29,659 bases of DNA from a virus: the IMG/VR virus record IMGVR_UViG_3300007539_000129, positions 1-29,659 of that record; one strand, given 5' to 3'. Positions 8,802-16,853 of this stretch are shown here, in pieces. The notes beneath the pieces were generated by a model. That model saw only the letters and a program-made list of their open reading frames with translations, was not told where the DNA came from and made no database searches. How positions within the stretch are numbered: the stretch's first letter is position 1; each line of letters begins with the position of its first letter. Made by a program: the position numbers and the translations under genes.

Positions 8802-9638
8802 ATGAAAAAAATACATTTTCTAGGAGGATTACCTAGATCTGGATCTACAGTCCTATTAAATATATTGCAACAAAATAGTAGTGTTTTTACTACTTCTTCT
8901 GATCCATTACCTGCAGGAGTTCATAAACATATTTTACAAAATTTTCGCGTCACAGAAAGATTTTTGTCAATGAGTGTAGAAGACGCAGATTGTGCTCTAT
9001 ATGGTATGACGATGGGAGCGATCGATGGGTGGTATAACGGCTTAACTAAAAAGCCTATTGTTATCTCAAAAGCTCGTGAATGGAATAGAATACATCATTT
9101 ACTTCCAGACTCAAAAAAAATAATCTTAGTTAGAGATCTTCGTGATGTGGTAGAAAGTTTTGATAAAATTAACTTTAAACTAAAAGCTCTTCACTCATTT
9201 GAAAAAGAGGGCACTGCATTATACGCTGCAATGACAGAAATGCAAAAATTTAATTATTATTTTAATACTCCTACTGCTCTTTCTGCTACTCTTAAAGAAG
9301 AGCTTCCTGCGGCTATGGAATTTTGGGAGCATGAAGGGAGGAAAGATAGTATTAAGTTTGTTCGCTTTGAAGATTTTGTTCGAGATCCTATACAAACTCT
9401 ATCAGATATAGCAAACTTTTTAGATATACCTGACTATGCCTATGATATCAATAATATATCTCAATCGAGTATGTATGAGCATGATAATAGCTACTACTCT
9501 GAGAGAACCGACCATAAAACTAAACCTGTTTTTATAAAAAATCATAAGACTACAAGAAGACTGAGTAACAGGATACACTCTCGCATACTAGACGAGTATA
9601 GATGGTTTTATGAGGCTTTTTATCCAGAGGAACTATAG
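8802..9638 (+). CDS. Sulfotransferase (PAPS-dependent)
   Basis: 278 residues. The 5'-phosphosulfate-binding loop GGLPRSGSTVLLN (residues 8-20) and the 3'-phosphate-binding segment IILVRDLRDVVESF (R111, S119) are the two signatures of the sulfotransferase fold. The C-terminal KFVRFEDFVRDPIQTLSDIANFLDI is typical of bacterial members. The family transfers sulfate from PAPS to hydroxyl or amino groups of carbohydrates, tyrosines or small molecules. No signal peptide or membrane anchor is visible, so it should be cytoplasmic. It is the last gene of the tail block, 5 bases after a fibre gene, with no good ribosome site, so translation may depend on coupling. The substrate could be a fibre protein, a host polysaccharide precursor or a metabolite; the sequence does not decide. 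Confidence 0.85.
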   Translation: MKKIHFLGGLPRSGSTVLLNILQQNSSVFTTSSDPLPAGVHKHILQNFRVTERFLSMSVEDADCALYGMTMGAIDGWYNGLTKKPIVISKAREWNRIHHLLPDSKKIILVRDLRDVVESFDKINFKLKALHSFEKEGTALYAAMTEMQKFNYYFNTPTALSATLKEELPAAMEFWEHEGRKDSIKFVRFEDFVRDPIQTLSDIANFLDIPDYAYDINNISQSSMYEHDNSYYSERTDHKTKPVFIKNHKTTRRLSNRIHSRILDEYRWFYEAFYPEEL

Positions 9639-9642
9639 AAAT

Positions 9643-9668
9643 AAAAAAGGCCCTTTCGGGCCCTTTTT
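9643..9668. terminator. Bidirectional intrinsic terminator between convergent blocks
   Basis: GGCCC-TTTC-GGGCC stem-loop flanked by an A-tract on the left and a T-tract on the right. The outer A/T runs can extend the stem past one mismatch. It lies between the sulfotransferase stop (9638) and the nrdB stop (9667-9669), which it overlaps. Both strands give a GC hairpin followed by U-rich RNA, so it should terminate both transcription units. Confidence 0.85.
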
Positions 9669-10626
9669 ACTTGAATATATCTTGCCAATTCCCTGTAGTA
9701 CTCGCTCGAGAGTACTCAGTAGCTCGATTCTCAAAAAAGTTAGCGTGCTCAACGCCATTCAACATATAGTCTAACCAAGGTAGAGGATTTTCTTCACTTG
9801 AAAAGATTTTCTTCATTCCTAGTCCAAGTAATCTACGGTCTGCAATATAACGAATATATGCTTTTACTTCCTCTGCTGTCAGTTCCGGTACATCAGCACC
9901 CTCAAAGCAAAGATCAATAAATGCGTCTTCTAACTCTACAGTTCGCTCTGCAGCACAGTAAATTTCATACTTTAAATCGTCATTCCATAGGTCTGGATTT
10001 TCTTTGATAAACGTTCGGAATAGTTGTGACATTCCTTCAACATGAAGGGTCTCATCGCGAACTGACCATGTCACAATCTGTCCCATACCTTTCATCAAGT
10101 TATGTCGAGGAAAGTTTAGTAGAATAGCAAAGCTACTAAATAACTGTACTCCTTCTGTAAATCCAGAATAGATAGCCATGGTTTTTGCAATATCCATCGG
10201 TGTATCCATTCCAAAGTTACTTAAGTGCTCGTGCTTGTCGAGCATTGCCTTATGTTCAAAGAACTTTTGATACTCATTATCCCCAAATCCTAGAGTTTCG
10301 AGAAGTAGCGAGTATGCCTCTTGATGCACTGCTTCCATTGCGGCGAAGGCCGACAACATCATTCGAACCTCTGGCTGCTTAAATGTAGGCAAATAGTGTT
10401 TTGCGTATCCACAGCACACATCTACATCTGCTTGAGTAAAGAAACGGAAGATGCTTGAAAGCAGCCTTCTATTTCCTTCACTCATTTTCTCTCTATAGTC
10501 CTTTAGATCATCAGCTAGATTAACTTCATCAGGAAGCCAATGCATATGCTGTTGAGACTTGTAATGCTCAAAAGCCCAAGGATAATTAAAGGGTTTATAA
10601 TATTCTCTTTCTGTTAATAAATTCAT
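9667..10626 (-). CDS. nrdB: Ribonucleotide reductase class I, beta (radical) subunit
   Basis: 319 residues. Di-iron ligands can be assigned: D67 (FTQADVD), E98 and H101 (MEAVHQEAY), E158 (FTEGVQLF), E192 and H195 (RDETLHVEG). The radical tyrosine position, four residues after the first His ligand, is Tyr (Y105), so this looks like a tyrosyl-radical enzyme. With NrdA it reduces ribonucleoside diphosphates to deoxy forms and supplies dNTPs for phage replication. The Shine-Dalgarno-like GGTGA overlaps the stop codon of the small ORF upstream. It is the last gene of the minus-strand block and ends at the bidirectional terminator. Confidence 0.96.
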   Translation of the reverse strand: MNLLTEREYYKPFNYPWAFEHYKSQQHMHWLPDEVNLADDLKDYREKMSEGNRRLLSSIFRFFTQADVDVCCGYAKHYLPTFKQPEVRMMLSAFAAMEAVHQEAYSLLLETLGFGDNEYQKFFEHKAMLDKHEHLSNFGMDTPMDIAKTMAIYSGFTEGVQLFSSFAILLNFPRHNLMKGMGQIVTWSVRDETLHVEGMSQLFRTFIKENPDLWNDDLKYEIYCAAERTVELEDAFIDLCFEGADVPELTAEEVKAYIRYIADRRLLGLGMKKIFSSEENPLPWLDYMLNGVEHANFFENRATEYSRASTTGNWQDIFK

Positions 10627-10630
10627 ATGC

Positions 10631-10816
10631 TCACCAATTATGTACCACGTTTGCCATAATAAAAAAACAGGTCATAAAGTTGACAATTACTATAGCCGTT
10701 CTAAGAATTGCTACTATATTATCATACTCTGCTGTTTTTTCATCAGAGAAACTGCCTATTGTATACTTCCAAATAGTCCAAATCTTAGCCTTCACAGGCA
10801 AAACAACCATCATCAT
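10631..10816 (-). CDS. Possible small membrane protein between nrdA and nrdB
   Basis: From ATG at 10816 this is 61 residues; the frame stays open to an ATG at 10852 (73 residues). Three consecutive Met codons at 10816, 10813 and 10810 make the exact start uncertain. It overlaps the 3' end of nrdA by 32 bases and stops 4 bases before nrdB, so it fills the gap exactly. The C-terminal half (NIVAILRTAIVIVNFMTCFFIMANVV) looks like one transmembrane helix; the middle is charged (SFSDEKTAEYDN). No homologue is recognised and no strong ribosome site is seen. It may be real by position and composition, or a chance open frame in AT-rich sequence. Confidence 0.42.
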   Translation of the reverse strand: MMMVVLPVKAKIWTIWKYTIGSFSDEKTAEYDNIVAILRTAIVIVNFMTCFFIMANVVHNW

Positions 10817-12554
10817 CCATACTTTCAAATATCTGCCTTCGTAAAGCTTCATCCGAAACGGTTTCTGCTCTTTTATACGCTTCGCTGCGTAGATAATAAA
10901 GGGTTTTTACTCCTTTCTTCCAAGCCATCATATGTGTTGCATGAAGCTCTTGTTTAGAGACATTTGCAGGAAAGAATACGTTTAGTGATTGACTTTGACA
11001 AATATACTGCTGTCTATCTCCCGCCATCTCTATTACCCAGCGCTGATCTAGTTCAACTGCCGTTTTAAAAACGTCCTTGTTCCAATCATCTAGAAAATCT
11101 AAATGCTGTACTGAGCCACCATTAGTTACGATACTCTTCCAGACTTCATCTGTATCCTGCCCTAAATCTTGTAAAATATTTTCAAGATATTCATTTTTAA
11201 GTAAGCTAGAGCCACTTTTAGTTTTTTGAGTAAAAGCATTAGCCCTGTAAGGCTCAATTGAAGGAGAAGTATTACCACAGATAATACTGCTACTGGCGTT
11301 AGGAGCAATAGCAAGAAGGTGAGCGTTACGGACACCATAACCTTCTCCATCAGGGCATTCGCCTCTTTCTTCAGCAAGCTGTCTTGTTGCACGTACTGCC
11401 TCCGATTTAATATGCTGAAACATTTGCATGTTTCTGCTCTTTGCCATAGCACTTTCAAATGGAATGCTGTGGCGTTGAAGATGGGCATGAAAACCCATTG
11501 CACCTAAACCTAAACTACGCTCTCTCATCGCACTAAACTTAGCACGAGACAGTTGATCCGGAGCATGTTGAACAAAATATTCGATAACATTATCCAACAT
11601 ACGAATAAGATCAGGAATAAATTTAGGGTCACTTTTCCACTCATCATATTCTTCTAGATTAACACTGGATAAACAACATACTGCGGTTCGGTCCTTGTCT
11701 GTAGGAAGTGTAATCTCTGAGCACAGATTTGAGTGATGAACACTTAGTCCTAAATTTTGCTGAAACTTTGGAATACCTTTATCTACAGTATCCTTGAACA
11801 TAATATAAGGCTCGCCTGTTTCTACTCGATTTTGAATAAGTTTTACCCAAAGTGTTTTTGCAGAAACAGTCTTTACTACCTTCTGCGAATGTGGGTCTAC
11901 TAGATCCCAAGAATCGTCAAAACCTTCGTGTCTTGTAGCATTCTCGATCAATTCCATAAATTTGTCAGATATAAGGATGCCATGATGAAGATTAACAGAC
12001 TTTCTGTTAATATCACCGCCTGTAGGTTTACGAATATCCAGAAACTCTTCAATTTCTGGATGAGAGATGTCAAGATATGCTGCATAGCTTCCTCTTCGTG
12101 TTACACCCTGGGAGAATGCCAACATTTCAGCATCCACCACTTTTAGAAAGGGAATTACTCCCGTACTTTCGGAGCCATTGCTCGTTTTTGAGCCTACACT
12201 CCTGACTTCGTTCCAGCATCCTCCTACTCCGCCTCCTACAGAAGATAGATAGGCATTTTCAGTATAATGATTTGTAATACCTTCTCTACTATCGTCAACA
12301 TAGTTTAGAAAGCAACTGATAGGCATTCCTCTTTTGGTACCTCCATTCGATAGAATAGGTGTAGAAAACATAAACCACAATTTACTGGCATAGTCATATA
12401 ATCTTTGTGCGTGTGCGTCATTATCCGCAAATGCTTTAGCCGCACGAACAAATGCATCTTGAGGGGAAGATTCCCCGTCTATTAAGTATCTATCTTCTAA
12501 AGTTTTTATACTAAACTCAGAAAGGTACTTGTCCCTAGTATATAAAATTTCCAC
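10785..12554 (-). CDS. nrdA: Ribonucleotide reductase class I, alpha (catalytic) subunit
   Basis: 589 residues from a GTG start with ribosome site AGAGGG. It lacks the N-terminal ATP-cone (activity-site) domain of E. coli NrdA, which explains its short length and implies no dATP shut-off through that domain. Catalytic residues seen: C81 (PISCFLN), the SNLCSE motif with N276, C278 and E280, the partner Cys in CCLSSVNL (C293), the Tyr pair in KTLYYLRS for radical transfer, and the C-terminal redox pair C584/C587 (DGCFACEG). It pairs with NrdB encoded downstream. Reduction by a host or phage thioredoxin/glutaredoxin is expected; none is seen in this window. Confidence 0.96.
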   Translation of the reverse strand: MEILYTRDKYLSEFSIKTLEDRYLIDGESSPQDAFVRAAKAFADNDAHAQRLYDYASKLWFMFSTPILSNGGTKRGMPISCFLNYVDDSREGITNHYTENAYLSSVGGGVGGCWNEVRSVGSKTSNGSESTGVIPFLKVVDAEMLAFSQGVTRRGSYAAYLDISHPEIEEFLDIRKPTGGDINRKSVNLHHGILISDKFMELIENATRHEGFDDSWDLVDPHSQKVVKTVSAKTLWVKLIQNRVETGEPYIMFKDTVDKGIPKFQQNLGLSVHHSNLCSEITLPTDKDRTAVCCLSSVNLEEYDEWKSDPKFIPDLIRMLDNVIEYFVQHAPDQLSRAKFSAMRERSLGLGAMGFHAHLQRHSIPFESAMAKSRNMQMFQHIKSEAVRATRQLAEERGECPDGEGYGVRNAHLLAIAPNASSSIICGNTSPSIEPYRANAFTQKTKSGSSLLKNEYLENILQDLGQDTDEVWKSIVTNGGSVQHLDFLDDWNKDVFKTAVELDQRWVIEMAGDRQQYICQSQSLNVFFPANVSKQELHATHMMAWKKGVKTLYYLRSEAYKRAETVSDEALRRQIFESMDDDGCFACEG

Positions 12555-12557
12555 TCA

Positions 12558-13394
12558 TTACCCTCTTAAAATATTAGCGCATTTATTATTAATGTCTTGA
12601 ATATTTTCCTGTCCTATTGCTTCTCTTGCATAGGTTTTTAAGTCCATCAACTCAAAGTTTCGTAGCAAAGTCTCTTTATTGTCATTCAATGTTTGTATGA
12701 ATTTATACTTACTATCTATAGGGCACGAATCGTAAATATCAAATACATTTCCATATTCTTTAACTAGTGAAGTTGCTCTTTTCTCTCCAATACCTGGGAT
12801 TCCTGGTATATTATCTCCTTTATCCCCCATTAAGCATTTTATAGTAATATAGTCATCTATCGAGAAATCTCTAGTATCATTCCAAGTATCAAATGTAGAC
12901 TCTTTTCTATTTATATAAGAAAACCTAGATACTTTAGGAGATACCAAGAGGTCCCAATCCCTATCAGAACTAATCAACCACATATGTTCAACGTCTGCTT
13001 CGCTTGCAAGATATCCTGCGATATCATCTGCTTCTACTCCCGTATATTGTAGGACAATTTCTTTTTCTGAAAAATAGTCCATAACATTTTTCATTTCTTC
13101 AAAGAACACTTGAAAAGCCTCTTTTTCTTGCTCACTTTGCTTTTCGTATTTTTCTTTTCTATTTAGCTTGTATTCTGGGTAAATTTCTTTTCTGTAAGAA
13201 CTGCTGCCTTTATCCCCCGCTATGATAATTGTACCACAGCTGTATGAGTCTGCTAGGGAGTTTACGGTTCTTACATATTCATCCGTAAAATTTATTTTTC
13301 CTTGATGTTTCCATCTAAACCCCAGATTCAACGAGTCTATAACTATCACACGTTTTTCGCTAGGTTTCTTTAAATTGTTAAACTGTATTGCCAT
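12558..13394 (-). CDS. 5'-3' exonuclease / flap endonuclease
   Basis: 278 residues. PIN-like core with metal ligands D20 (VIVIDSLN), D61 (AGDKGSSSYRKE, with R68 and K69), E121, D123 and D124 (VEADDIAG), and D144/D146 (SSDRDWD). The helix-three-turn-helix DNA-binding segment is GDKGDNIPGIPGIGEKRA (D191, D194). This is the family of T4 RNase H, T5 D15 and the PolA N-terminal 5' nuclease. The phage PolA lacks that 5' nuclease domain, so this separate protein probably removes RNA primers and flaps before ligation. The start overlaps the PDDEXK gene by 17 bases; nrdA follows after 3 bases. Confidence 0.93.
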   Translation of the reverse strand: MAIQFNNLKKPSEKRVIVIDSLNLGFRWKHQGKINFTDEYVRTVNSLADSYSCGTIIIAGDKGSSSYRKEIYPEYKLNRKEKYEKQSEQEKEAFQVFFEEMKNVMDYFSEKEIVLQYTGVEADDIAGYLASEADVEHMWLISSDRDWDLLVSPKVSRFSYINRKESTFDTWNDTRDFSIDDYITIKCLMGDKGDNIPGIPGIGEKRATSLVKEYGNVFDIYDSCPIDSKYKFIQTLNDNKETLLRNFELMDLKTYAREAIGQENIQDINNKCANILRG

Positions 13395-13830
13395 TATTTA
13401 TAAATCTCGGGGTTTCATAGGTTAGCCACTCATCTGCTATCATTACATAGCAACCTAGGTGTGATATATAAAAATATTTATCAACCTTTGTTGGCCTATC
13501 TGTGGTAGCTACAAATATCTTTGACCTGTTATACTTAAAGAACAACAGAGGTTTCTTAGAGGTTAAATCTCCTTGAGATACCGCCTGATTCCACCACCCA
13601 ATGAATTCGTTTGACTTATTAGTGAGTATTTTATCGTCAAAATGAGAGTTTTTGTAAAATTTAACCTCTATACAATAATTCATAGAAGTATCTGGTATGA
13701 ATAAATCTCCTTTCATAAAAGGAAGAGCTCCTGACATAGGAACTCTTTCAAAAGGAAGTTTAGTGTGCTTTCTTAAAAGCTCTCTTACCTGACGCTCTCC
13801 TTCCGCCCCTTTAGCTCTAGAATCCACCAT
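13378..13830 (-). CDS. PDDEXK-family nuclease, Holliday-junction-resolvase-like
   Basis: 150 residues. GAEGERQVRELL (acidic E10/E12), then FERVPMSGALPFMKGDLFIP (D42) and YCIEVKFYK (E55-V-K57) give the E...D...E-x-K arrangement of PDDEXK nucleases, closest in pattern to archaeal Hjc and VRR-NUC proteins. The likely job is cleavage of branched DNA made by recombination-dependent replication, in line with the neighbouring gp46/gp47 pair. AAGGA precedes the ATG. An in-frame open extension exists upstream but has no start codon, so the ATG at 13830 is kept. Confidence 0.72.
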   Translation of the reverse strand: MVDSRAKGAEGERQVRELLRKHTKLPFERVPMSGALPFMKGDLFIPDTSMNYCIEVKFYKNSHFDDKILTNKSNEFIGWWNQAVSQGDLTSKKPLLFFKYNRSKIFVATTDRPTKVDKYFYISHLGCYVMIADEWLTYETPRFINNGNTV

Positions 13831-13927
13831 TATTATATTCCTTGTAGTAAGAAATATACTCTGGCCATCTAAAATATGCTCTTCTGAAAGGGCACCAGTA
13901 GTTACCGGAATAAACGCTATGTGTCAT
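13817..13927 (-). CDS. Candidate 36-residue aromatic-rich small protein
   Basis: A short frame from ATG (13927-13925) to TAG (13819-13817). It bridges the only gene-free gap in this cluster. Its start overlaps the end of the 68-residue gene by 11 bases and its end overlaps the start of the nuclease gene by 14 bases, the packing typical of this phage. The product is strikingly rich in Tyr, Trp and Phe, with a single Cys (SGNYWCPFRRAYFRWPEY in the middle). It is too short for normal gene callers. No function is recognised, and the ribosome site is weak (GAGAA). Confidence 0.5.
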   Translation of the reverse strand: MTHSVYSGNYWCPFRRAYFRWPEYISYYKEYNNGGF

Positions 13928-14123
13928 CTAAATTTCTCAGAACAGAGAGTTTTTCTTCAAACTCAGCAATTTTTGCTATCTCACTCTCTACTGCACCCAT
14001 AATATCTGAGTGCTCACCAATACCTGCAGAATTTTGTAAATAAACCTCTAGGTTTACTCTGTGAAAATCTATTTTTCCAAGAAAATAACTTTCTGCTGCG
14101 GATAAAATCTTTTCTCTCATCAT
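13917..14123 (-). CDS. Small conserved phage protein (GIGEHSD motif)
   Basis: 68 residues, fully helical in appearance: MMREKILSAAESYFLGKID, then LQNSAGIGEHSDIMGAVES and a charged C-terminal helix. Small proteins with a central GI(G/A)EH-D/P motif are common near recombination genes in T4-like aquatic phages, with no known role. The ATGATG start overlaps the TGA stop of the gp46-like gene, so translation should be coupled to it. Confidence 0.75.
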   Translation of the reverse strand: MMREKILSAAESYFLGKIDFHRVNLEVYLQNSAGIGEHSDIMGAVESEIAKIAEFEEKLSVLRNLDDT

Positions 14124-15928
14124 TTTTCTAACCTACTTATATTTTTGTGTTTAATCACTTCAATCTTATCTAATAGAGGATGAGTCCATCCATGGGATAC
14201 CATATAGGTATTCAACTCCTCTTCTGATAATAAAACTTCTACTAGCTTTTCTCTACCTAATTCATCTATAACGTTTATAACTTCGTCTAGAAATAAAACG
14301 TTTAGTCTACTCTTAGAAATACTACTCATTAGTTTTCTTATAGACAATAAAGTAGCTGTATTTACTCTAGCTAATTCTCCACTACTAAGAGCTAGAATAT
14401 CTACTGCGTTACCATTATCTGATAACGAGACATTTAACTTATCTTTTTCTACAACAAATGAAAGACCAAATCTACCGTCACTTAGCTCCGATAGGTATGT
14501 ATTTGTCAAATCTTCCAGTTCTTTAACAAGATTTTCTAACTTATAAGCTAGCAACCCATTAGTAGAAAAAGCCCTTTTTAGTATATCTAAGTTAGAGAGC
14601 TTTTTCTCTTCTATAAACAAAGAATCTGACGCAGTACTTAAATCTGCTTTTAGCTTCTCAGACTGCTCTAGAAAGATACTAATTTTTGTATTGTGTACTC
14701 TTCTTTTTTCATTCTCTGAATGTATTTTATCTATTTCAGCTTTTAGAGTATCAATTTTTTTAGTAGTTTCTTCTATATCTCGTGAGATTTTGTCAGCATC
14801 TAATAGTTCAGTTGAAATATTAGGATTATACTTACTAAGTAAGTCTTCAAATTCTTTTTGCTTTGCCTTCTTTTCTGTTATCCTAGAATTAAGTTCTTTT
14901 ATACTATAAATTCTAAGTTCTAGACTTCTTATGGCCTCCTCTGCTTCTTGGCTTCGTTTTTGGCTTTGGCTTTTTAGGTTTGTAATAAGAGCTTGATTCA
15001 CTTCCTGTTGGCATGTTGGACACTCCTTATCTAGACTACTCAAATGAGCAATCTCTTTATCAGCCTCTCGCATTTCTCTATAATTGGCTCCTACTTCTGA
15101 CATTAAGTTGTCATATGACTGTAAACCTTTTTCTTCTTCTCCTACTAAACTAAAGTCAGACATGGAGATCTTAGACAATAGGTTTTTGTATGTATTATTT
15201 TCTCGAATTTTTTTGTTATTTTGCGAAATATCTTCCAAGTTTTTTCGTAGATGACGCAATTGTTCTTCATCTGTTTCCGATATTTTTGGTAGATTTAACA
15301 AAGGTTGGGCGATAGTACTATCGAGATTATTTCTATCTAACCAACTTTGTATTCTGTCAACGTCTGCTTTCAGACGAATTACATTATTCGATATATCCTT
15401 AGAAGCACTCTTGAATATCTCGTAGTATTTCTCGTACTCATCAATACCGAATAAGTCCGTTAAAAACTTCTTTCTATTAGCATCAGTAGCCGTTAAGAAT
15501 TGTAAGCTAGCGCCAGTATTTTGGTACACTAACTGCGAAAATGTCTTAAAGTCTAGCTTTAAGACGCTTTCTAGTGTTTTGTATGTATTTGTAGCAGTAT
15601 GACTAGAAATATCTTGATTATTTCTTAGTAATTTTACTTTTATGCTTCCTCTGCTACGCCTAACGTCAATACTATAATTATCCGTATCGACAGAAAACTC
15701 AAGTGATATATTATAGCCTTTATTATATTCTCTGTTCTGAATATCTGCTTTTTTGATATTTTTTGAGTTTTTATTGAACAGTACTTCTTCTAGGATCAGG
15801 GGTATAGACGACTTACCAGCACCGTTCTTACCGATTAACTGTGTTAAGTTATTTTCACTAAGATCTATACTATTTCCTGAACCATAACTAAAACAATTAT
15901 CCCATTGCAATGTTTTTAGAGTAATCAT
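14120..15928 (-). CDS. gp46/SbcC/Rad50-like recombination ATPase subunit
   Basis: 602 residues. Walker A GKNGAGKSS (33-41), a long coiled-coil centre, zinc-hook CPTC (303-306), ABC signature LSSGELARVN (514-523), Walker B LNVLFLDEV (D548, E549) and the H-loop His at 579 (MVSHGW). This is the full set of the SbcC/Rad50 family, whose phage member is T4 gp46. With the gp47-like nuclease encoded just upstream it resects DNA ends for recombination and replication restart. The length fits phage gp46 and is much shorter than E. coli SbcC. Its start overlaps the nuclease gene by 32 bases. Confidence 0.95.
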   Translation of the reverse strand: MITLKTLQWDNCFSYGSGNSIDLSENNLTQLIGKNGAGKSSIPLILEEVLFNKNSKNIKKADIQNREYNKGYNISLEFSVDTDNYSIDVRRSRGSIKVKLLRNNQDISSHTATNTYKTLESVLKLDFKTFSQLVYQNTGASLQFLTATDANRKKFLTDLFGIDEYEKYYEIFKSASKDISNNVIRLKADVDRIQSWLDRNNLDSTIAQPLLNLPKISETDEEQLRHLRKNLEDISQNNKKIRENNTYKNLLSKISMSDFSLVGEEEKGLQSYDNLMSEVGANYREMREADKEIAHLSSLDKECPTCQQEVNQALITNLKSQSQKRSQEAEEAIRSLELRIYSIKELNSRITEKKAKQKEFEDLLSKYNPNISTELLDADKISRDIEETTKKIDTLKAEIDKIHSENEKRRVHNTKISIFLEQSEKLKADLSTASDSLFIEEKKLSNLDILKRAFSTNGLLAYKLENLVKELEDLTNTYLSELSDGRFGLSFVVEKDKLNVSLSDNGNAVDILALSSGELARVNTATLLSIRKLMSSISKSRLNVLFLDEVINVIDELGREKLVEVLLSEEELNTYMVSHGWTHPLLDKIEVIKHKNISRLEK

Positions 15929-16853
15929 GAAATGTGCCTAATATATCCTTTACGTTGTCAGATTCTAGCTCTAAAATATAAGTTAGATATTCGACTAACT
16001 CGTCTTCCATACTCATTTCTTTATCAAGTATAAGAGCTGCTTCTGTTTTTCTTTTTATTAACTTTTTATCTAAAAGTTCTGAGTTTGCAACCATCGACAA
16101 GTCGGCTATATCACCCTCTAGTTCATATATGGTATGATGATAGCTTGTCTGTACCATATCTTCCTCCGAAGATACTAGCTTTCTGATTAATTGAGGCAGT
16201 TCAAACTTTTCCCAATTCCAACTGTTATTTTCTGTGTCTATTATAATATATCCAGTATCTACTTCTGTTCTATGGAAAGAGGTAGTCATAGGACTACCTG
16301 GATATACTAAATTTAGTTGGGTATTCTTATGACTATGTAAGTCGCCTGCGAACACCACGGGAAAAGGCTCAAACCTCTTTAAATCTATCTCTGGAGTAAC
16401 ATGGGGAGGGATAGCTCCACGCACATGGGTAAACAACGGTCTTCTTGAGTCAAAGTCTGTAATATGCCAGTTACCGTGTACCTCAGAGTACGGGAGTATC
16501 CCAAAGTGATCTTCATTGTGAATAGAATCAATTATTTCTACGTGATTATTCACCTCCTTACTCGCTTTTTTCAGTTGTGTTAGAAAAGTTTGATGTTTTT
16601 TCGTGGCTTCGTGATTACCGTCGTATATAACTGTACGAACTTCCGTGCCAGAGATAAATTCAAAAAACAACTCTAATTCACCCATGGAGGGAACCCTATC
16701 AAAAAGGTCCCCTCCAATTATATGAAGATCTACATCTTTTTCTATTTCATGTACGTCAGAAAAGAACTTGAGGTATCGCTCACGAGCCCACTGCTCAGGA
16801 ACATTTTTTTGTCCTAATTTTATGTGCCAGTCTGCTGTGAACAATATTTTCAT
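15897..16853 (-). CDS. gp47/SbcD/Mre11-like exonuclease subunit
   Basis: 318 residues. Calcineurin-like phosphoesterase motifs: D8-x-H10 (TADWH), IGGDLFDR (D49), GNHE (80-82), H143 (THVRG) and AGDLHSHK (D171, H173, H175). This is the nuclease partner of the gp46-like ATPase. The ATG overlaps the stop of the ssDNA-binding protein by one base (TAATG). The C-terminal 80 residues form a small capping domain with lower similarity, as in other family members. Confidence 0.94.
   Translation of the reverse strand: MKILFTADWHIKLGQKNVPEQWARERYLKFFSDVHEIEKDVDLHIIGGDLFDRVPSMGELELFFEFISGTEVRTVIYDGNHEATKKHQTFLTQLKKASKEVNNHVEIIDSIHNEDHFGILPYSEVHGNWHITDFDSRRPLFTHVRGAIPPHVTPEIDLKRFEPFPVVFAGDLHSHKNTQLNLVYPGSPMTTSFHRTEVDTGYIIIDTENNSWNWEKFELPQLIRKLVSSEEDMVQTSYHHTIYELEGDIADLSMVANSELLDKKLIKRKTEAALILDKEMSMEDELVEYLTYILELESDNVKDILGTFHDYSKNIAMG

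Noticed and set aside
10678-10683. TTGACA on the plus strand between nrdA and nrdB
   Set aside because: No -10 box at 16-18 bases and no plus-strand gene downstream; the frame at 10640-10957 is antisense to the reductase genes with no domain.
13395-13402. TATAAATA on the minus strand, as in a T4 late promoter
   Set aside because: It lies directly before an early-type nuclease start with no leader, inside an overlapping gene, in AT-rich sequence. No other copy was seen before the plus-strand tail genes.
13831-13917. In-frame upstream extension of the PDDEXK nuclease
   Set aside because: The frame is open for 29 codons but contains no ATG, GTG or TTG, and a good AAGGA site serves the ATG at 13830.
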